Part shown: positions 13,933-15,913 of the stretch, piece after piece
How positions within the stretch are numbered: position 1 is the stretch's first letter
Layout of the letters: every line of letters begins with the position of its first letter
Source of the DNA: Candidatus Bathyarchaeota archaeon
GTDB taxonomy: Archaea; Thermoproteota; DRAE01
Assembly: GCA_011041895.1 (NCBI GenBank)
Contig: DRAE01000036.1
Location: 1 to 15,913, forward strand
DNA length: 15,913 bases
Direction: 5' to 3'
Made by a program: the position numbers and the translations under genes
The notes under the pieces: model-generated
Seen by the model: the letters and a program-made list of their open reading frames with translations, nothing else
Told to the model about the DNA's origin: nothing
The model's database searches: none

Positions 13933-15090
13933 TTGCAGTCTTCACGCATCCTCTCCTTTTTATCAAATAAAGAAAAGCTCATAGCGGAAGCTAGAAGATT
14001 TACAGGTTCAAACTTTAGAAGAATCTTAAGAGACGGGCATGCACGTAGAAGACCAAGGCCCTGCGGCTTAACAGTTCATGTGGCACTGAACTGTCCGTTC
14101 GCTTGCACATACTGCTACATTGAAGATATGGGGTTCAAATTTCAACAACCTATTAAATACCCTCTATCAAGTCTTGAAACAGTGTATGCTATAGCCTTAA
14201 ACCCATATTTCATACCCGGGAAAATGGGAACCTTTCTAGCTATAGGAAGCATCTCCGAGCCATTCCATCCAGCAATATACGAGAACACGCTTTCTCTTAT
14301 ACGTTTAATCAATGAGAAACTTGGCAACCCTATTCAATTTTCAACTAAAATGTATTTAAACGAGGGGGTCATCATTAAACTTTCTGAGCAAATGAAAGAC
14401 AGAAGCATCTCCCCACTAATAACCATAGTCACACTCAAGTACCATGATAAACTAGAGCCAAGAACGCCTCCACCAGAGAAAAGATTTGAAACCATTGAAA
14501 AACTAAGTGAGCGGGGATTCAAGCCTACGCTATTTTTGAGGCCAATAATACCAGGGATCATAGAGGAGGAGATAGATGATCTGCTGGAGAAGGCATATGA
14601 GCATGGTGCATATAGTATTGTTGTCGGAAGCTTGAGAGTATCCAATAAGATAATCGATAGGCTAATGAACGCTGGAATCGATGTAACGTCTATAATTGAG
14701 CGCATAAATAAGCCATTGAAAGCTAGTGAACAGTTCACAATTGAAACTTCCAAGGAGAAGAAGCTTATAAGAGAGAAAGCTGAGAAGCTGGGTCTAATAT
14801 ACCTTCAGTCTGCATGCTGTGCAAATGCTCTTTCCGCGGGAGTTCCATGCTACTCACTATGCTTCACATCTAAGATATGCACAAAGTGTCCAAACAATTG
14901 TCCATCAAAGCTTCCAAAAGCAGATGAGGAATCTGTTCAAGAGGTTATAAGGTTTCTAACATTCAAGCTTGTAGATGTTGAGGTTAAGGGATTCGATATA
15001 TACGTTTATGGGCACTTCTCAAAGAAGAAGAGGTCACAGGTTAAAGTTGTTCTCTCAACTATCTTCAGGAGAAGAGTGTACTTTGCCTAA
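13933..15090 (+). CDS. Radical SAM protein, spore-photoproduct-lyase-like, with Cys-rich C-terminus
   Basis: Iron-sulfur enzyme that cleaves SAM to a radical. The cluster motif is C54-x3-C58-x2-C61 (CPFACTYC). The following GSISEPFHP near residue 97 matches the G-S-x-x-D/E-P-x-x-P element of the SplB-like (COG1533) branch, most of whose members have no known substrate. It is 385 residues from a TTG start; upstream is the speE stop 2 bases away and a GAGG site. A second Cys group stands at 295, 296, 306, 310, 316, 319 and 323, ending in CTKCPNNC, which could hold an additional iron-sulfur cluster or zinc. About 50 further residues follow. Despite the SPL likeness it need not repair DNA. Its cotranscription with speE suggests, but does not show, a link to polyamines. 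Confidence 0.85.
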   Translation: MQSSRILSFLSNKEKLIAEARRFTGSNFRRILRDGHARRRPRPCGLTVHVALNCPFACTYCYIEDMGFKFQQPIKYPLSSLETVYAIALNPYFIPGKMGTFLAIGSISEPFHPAIYENTLSLIRLINEKLGNPIQFSTKMYLNEGVIIKLSEQMKDRSISPLITIVTLKYHDKLEPRTPPPEKRFETIEKLSERGFKPTLFLRPIIPGIIEEEIDDLLEKAYEHGAYSIVVGSLRVSNKIIDRLMNAGIDVTSIIERINKPLKASEQFTIETSKEKKLIREKAEKLGLIYLQSACCANALSAGVPCYSLCFTSKICTKCPNNCPSKLPKADEESVQEVIRFLTFKLVDVEVKGFDIYVYGHFSKKKRSQVKVVLSTIFRRRVYFA

Positions 15091-15100
15091 CAGAGTTGCT

Positions 15101-15110
15101 ATTATATATT
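15101..15110 (+). promoter_or_regulatory. Possible TATA box for the tetraether-synthase-like gene
   Basis: ATTATATATT would start transcription near 15132, giving a leader of about 30 bases that contains GAGGGAG. Confidence 0.45.
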
Positions 15111-15150
15111 TCCAGAATACTTAACGATAATAGGAAAATTCAATGCTTTA

Positions 15151-15157
15151 GAGGGAG
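15151..15157 (+). promoter_or_regulatory. Ribosome binding site for a TTG start
   Basis: GAGGGAG ends 5 bases before the TTG at 15163; no in-frame ATG or GTG is found nearby, so this picks the start. Confidence 0.55.
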
Positions 15158-15162
15158 CAAAG

Positions 15163-15913
15163 TTGGTAGTTAAAAAGGTTCTTAGGGAAACCCAAAGTGT
15201 TTGCCCATACTGTCTCAAAGTTCTTGATGCCATCGTTTACACCGACGAGAATAACGTTGTCAGGATAAAGAGAGAATGCCCAGAGCATGGAGTAATAGAT
15301 GAAGTCTATACATTTGCTGACTTAGAGCTCTATGAGTGGGCTGACAAATACTGGCATGATGGAGATGGAATAGAAAATCCAAGAACCAAAACGATTAGAG
15401 GATGTCCACTTGACTGCGGTCTATGTCCAAATCACAAGTCTCATACAGTGCTTGGAATAATCGACGTCACTAACAGATGCAACCTGAGATGCCCAGTATG
15501 CTTTGCAAGAGCAGATGTAGCTGGATACGTCTATGAGCCAACACTTGAGCAGATACGTAAAATGATGGAGAACCTGAGAAACAACAAGCCAGTGTCATGT
15601 CCAGCCATACAGTTAAGCGGTGGAGAGCCAACTGTGAGAGATGATCTCCCAGAAATCGTTAAAATCGGAAAGGAAGTTGGATTCAGGCACATAGAAGTAG
15701 ATACAAACGGCATAAGAGTTGCAAAGGATATCAAATTCTATGAAGCCTTACTAGATGCTGGAATGAGCACTATGTACCTTCAATTCGATGGATTATCAGA
15801 TGAAATATACAAGCAGACAAGAGGGGTTCCACTTCTAAAAATCAAGAAGAAGGTCATAGAGAATGCAAAGGAGCTAGGTCATGAGAGTATTGTCTTAGTC
15901 GTCACACTTGTCA
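15163..15913 (+). CDS. tes: Tetraether lipid synthase-like radical SAM protein (3' end outside window)
   Basis: The first 250 residues of a radical SAM enzyme of the MJ0619/Tes type (COG1964). Tes joins the ends of isoprenoid chains to turn archaeol-type diether lipids into membrane-spanning tetraethers. Landmarks from the TTG: an N-terminal rubredoxin-like set with C14-P-Y-C17 and C39 in CPEHG; an auxiliary cluster motif C81-x3-C85-x2-C88 (CPLDCGLCPNH); then the radical SAM motif C106-x3-C110-x2-C113 in TNRCNLRCPVCFA; and SGGEPT. This three-part cysteine layout matches Tes closely, but COG1964 also contains other enzymes, so the lipid role is likely rather than certain. The reading frame is open to the window end; full-length relatives have about 500 residues. 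It has its own TATA-like box and ribosome binding site in the 72-base gap after the previous gene. Confidence 0.85.
   Translation, partial: MVVKKVLRETQSVCPYCLKVLDAIVYTDENNVVRIKRECPEHGVIDEVYTFADLELYEWADKYWHDGDGIENPRTKTIRGCPLDCGLCPNHKSHTVLGIIDVTNRCNLRCPVCFARADVAGYVYEPTLEQIRKMMENLRNNKPVSCPAIQLSGGEPTVRDDLPEIVKIGKEVGFRHIEVDTNGIRVAKDIKFYEALLDAGMSTMYLQFDGLSDEIYKQTRGVPLLKIKKKVIENAKELGHESIVLVVTLV

Noticed and set aside
14334..14753. 139-residue minus-strand reading frame
   Set aside because: Antisense to the SPL-like radical SAM gene; Ser-rich with no motif.

Overview
The window reads as archaeal chromosome. The evidence is an Mre11-Rad50 pair, a pyruvoyl-type S-adenosylmethionine decarboxylase next to an aminopropyltransferase, the start of a tetraether-lipid-synthase-like radical SAM gene, TATA-like TTTAAA boxes before many genes, GGTGA/GAGG ribosome binding sites and several TTG starts. 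The DNA is AT-rich and genes are tightly packed, with no gap over 300 bases. The tetraether synthase homologue and gene repertoire suggest an anaerobic, probably thermophilic, GDGT-making archaeon, perhaps of the TACK/Thermoproteota side. I cannot name the lineage from this alone.

Layout. Bases 1-3920 hold the 3' part of mre11 and all of rad50, joined by an ATGA overlap, for DNA double-strand break processing. Bases 3943-5163 encode an ATP-grasp ligase-like protein whose C-terminal metal-binding motif appears to sit at its N-terminus, so it looks circularly permuted. Next are an unrecognised 227-residue protein (5212-5895) and an ECF transporter S component (5954-6448). A flavodiiron protein with all six di-iron ligands follows (6492-7715), then a small YdjM-like membrane protein (7747-8253).

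Bases 8320-11818 form a compact operon: malic enzyme, an 81-residue basic protein, an MFS carrier and a helical-repeat protein, with junctions that overlap or nearly touch. A role in taking up and oxidising malate or a related organic acid is the natural inference. A PAP2-like membrane protein (11793-12368, minus strand) converges on this operon and diverges from speD. The last part carries speD, speE, a spore-photolyase-like radical SAM protein with a Cys-rich tail, and the start of the tetraether-synthase-like gene, which runs off the window.

Regulation visible in the sequence: six TTTAAA-type boxes and one TATATA-type box at suitable distances from starts, an 11-bp inverted repeat just upstream of the speE promoter, and a weaker inverted repeat before the malic enzyme operon. 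I see no tRNA, rRNA, CRISPR array, insertion sequence or integration site.
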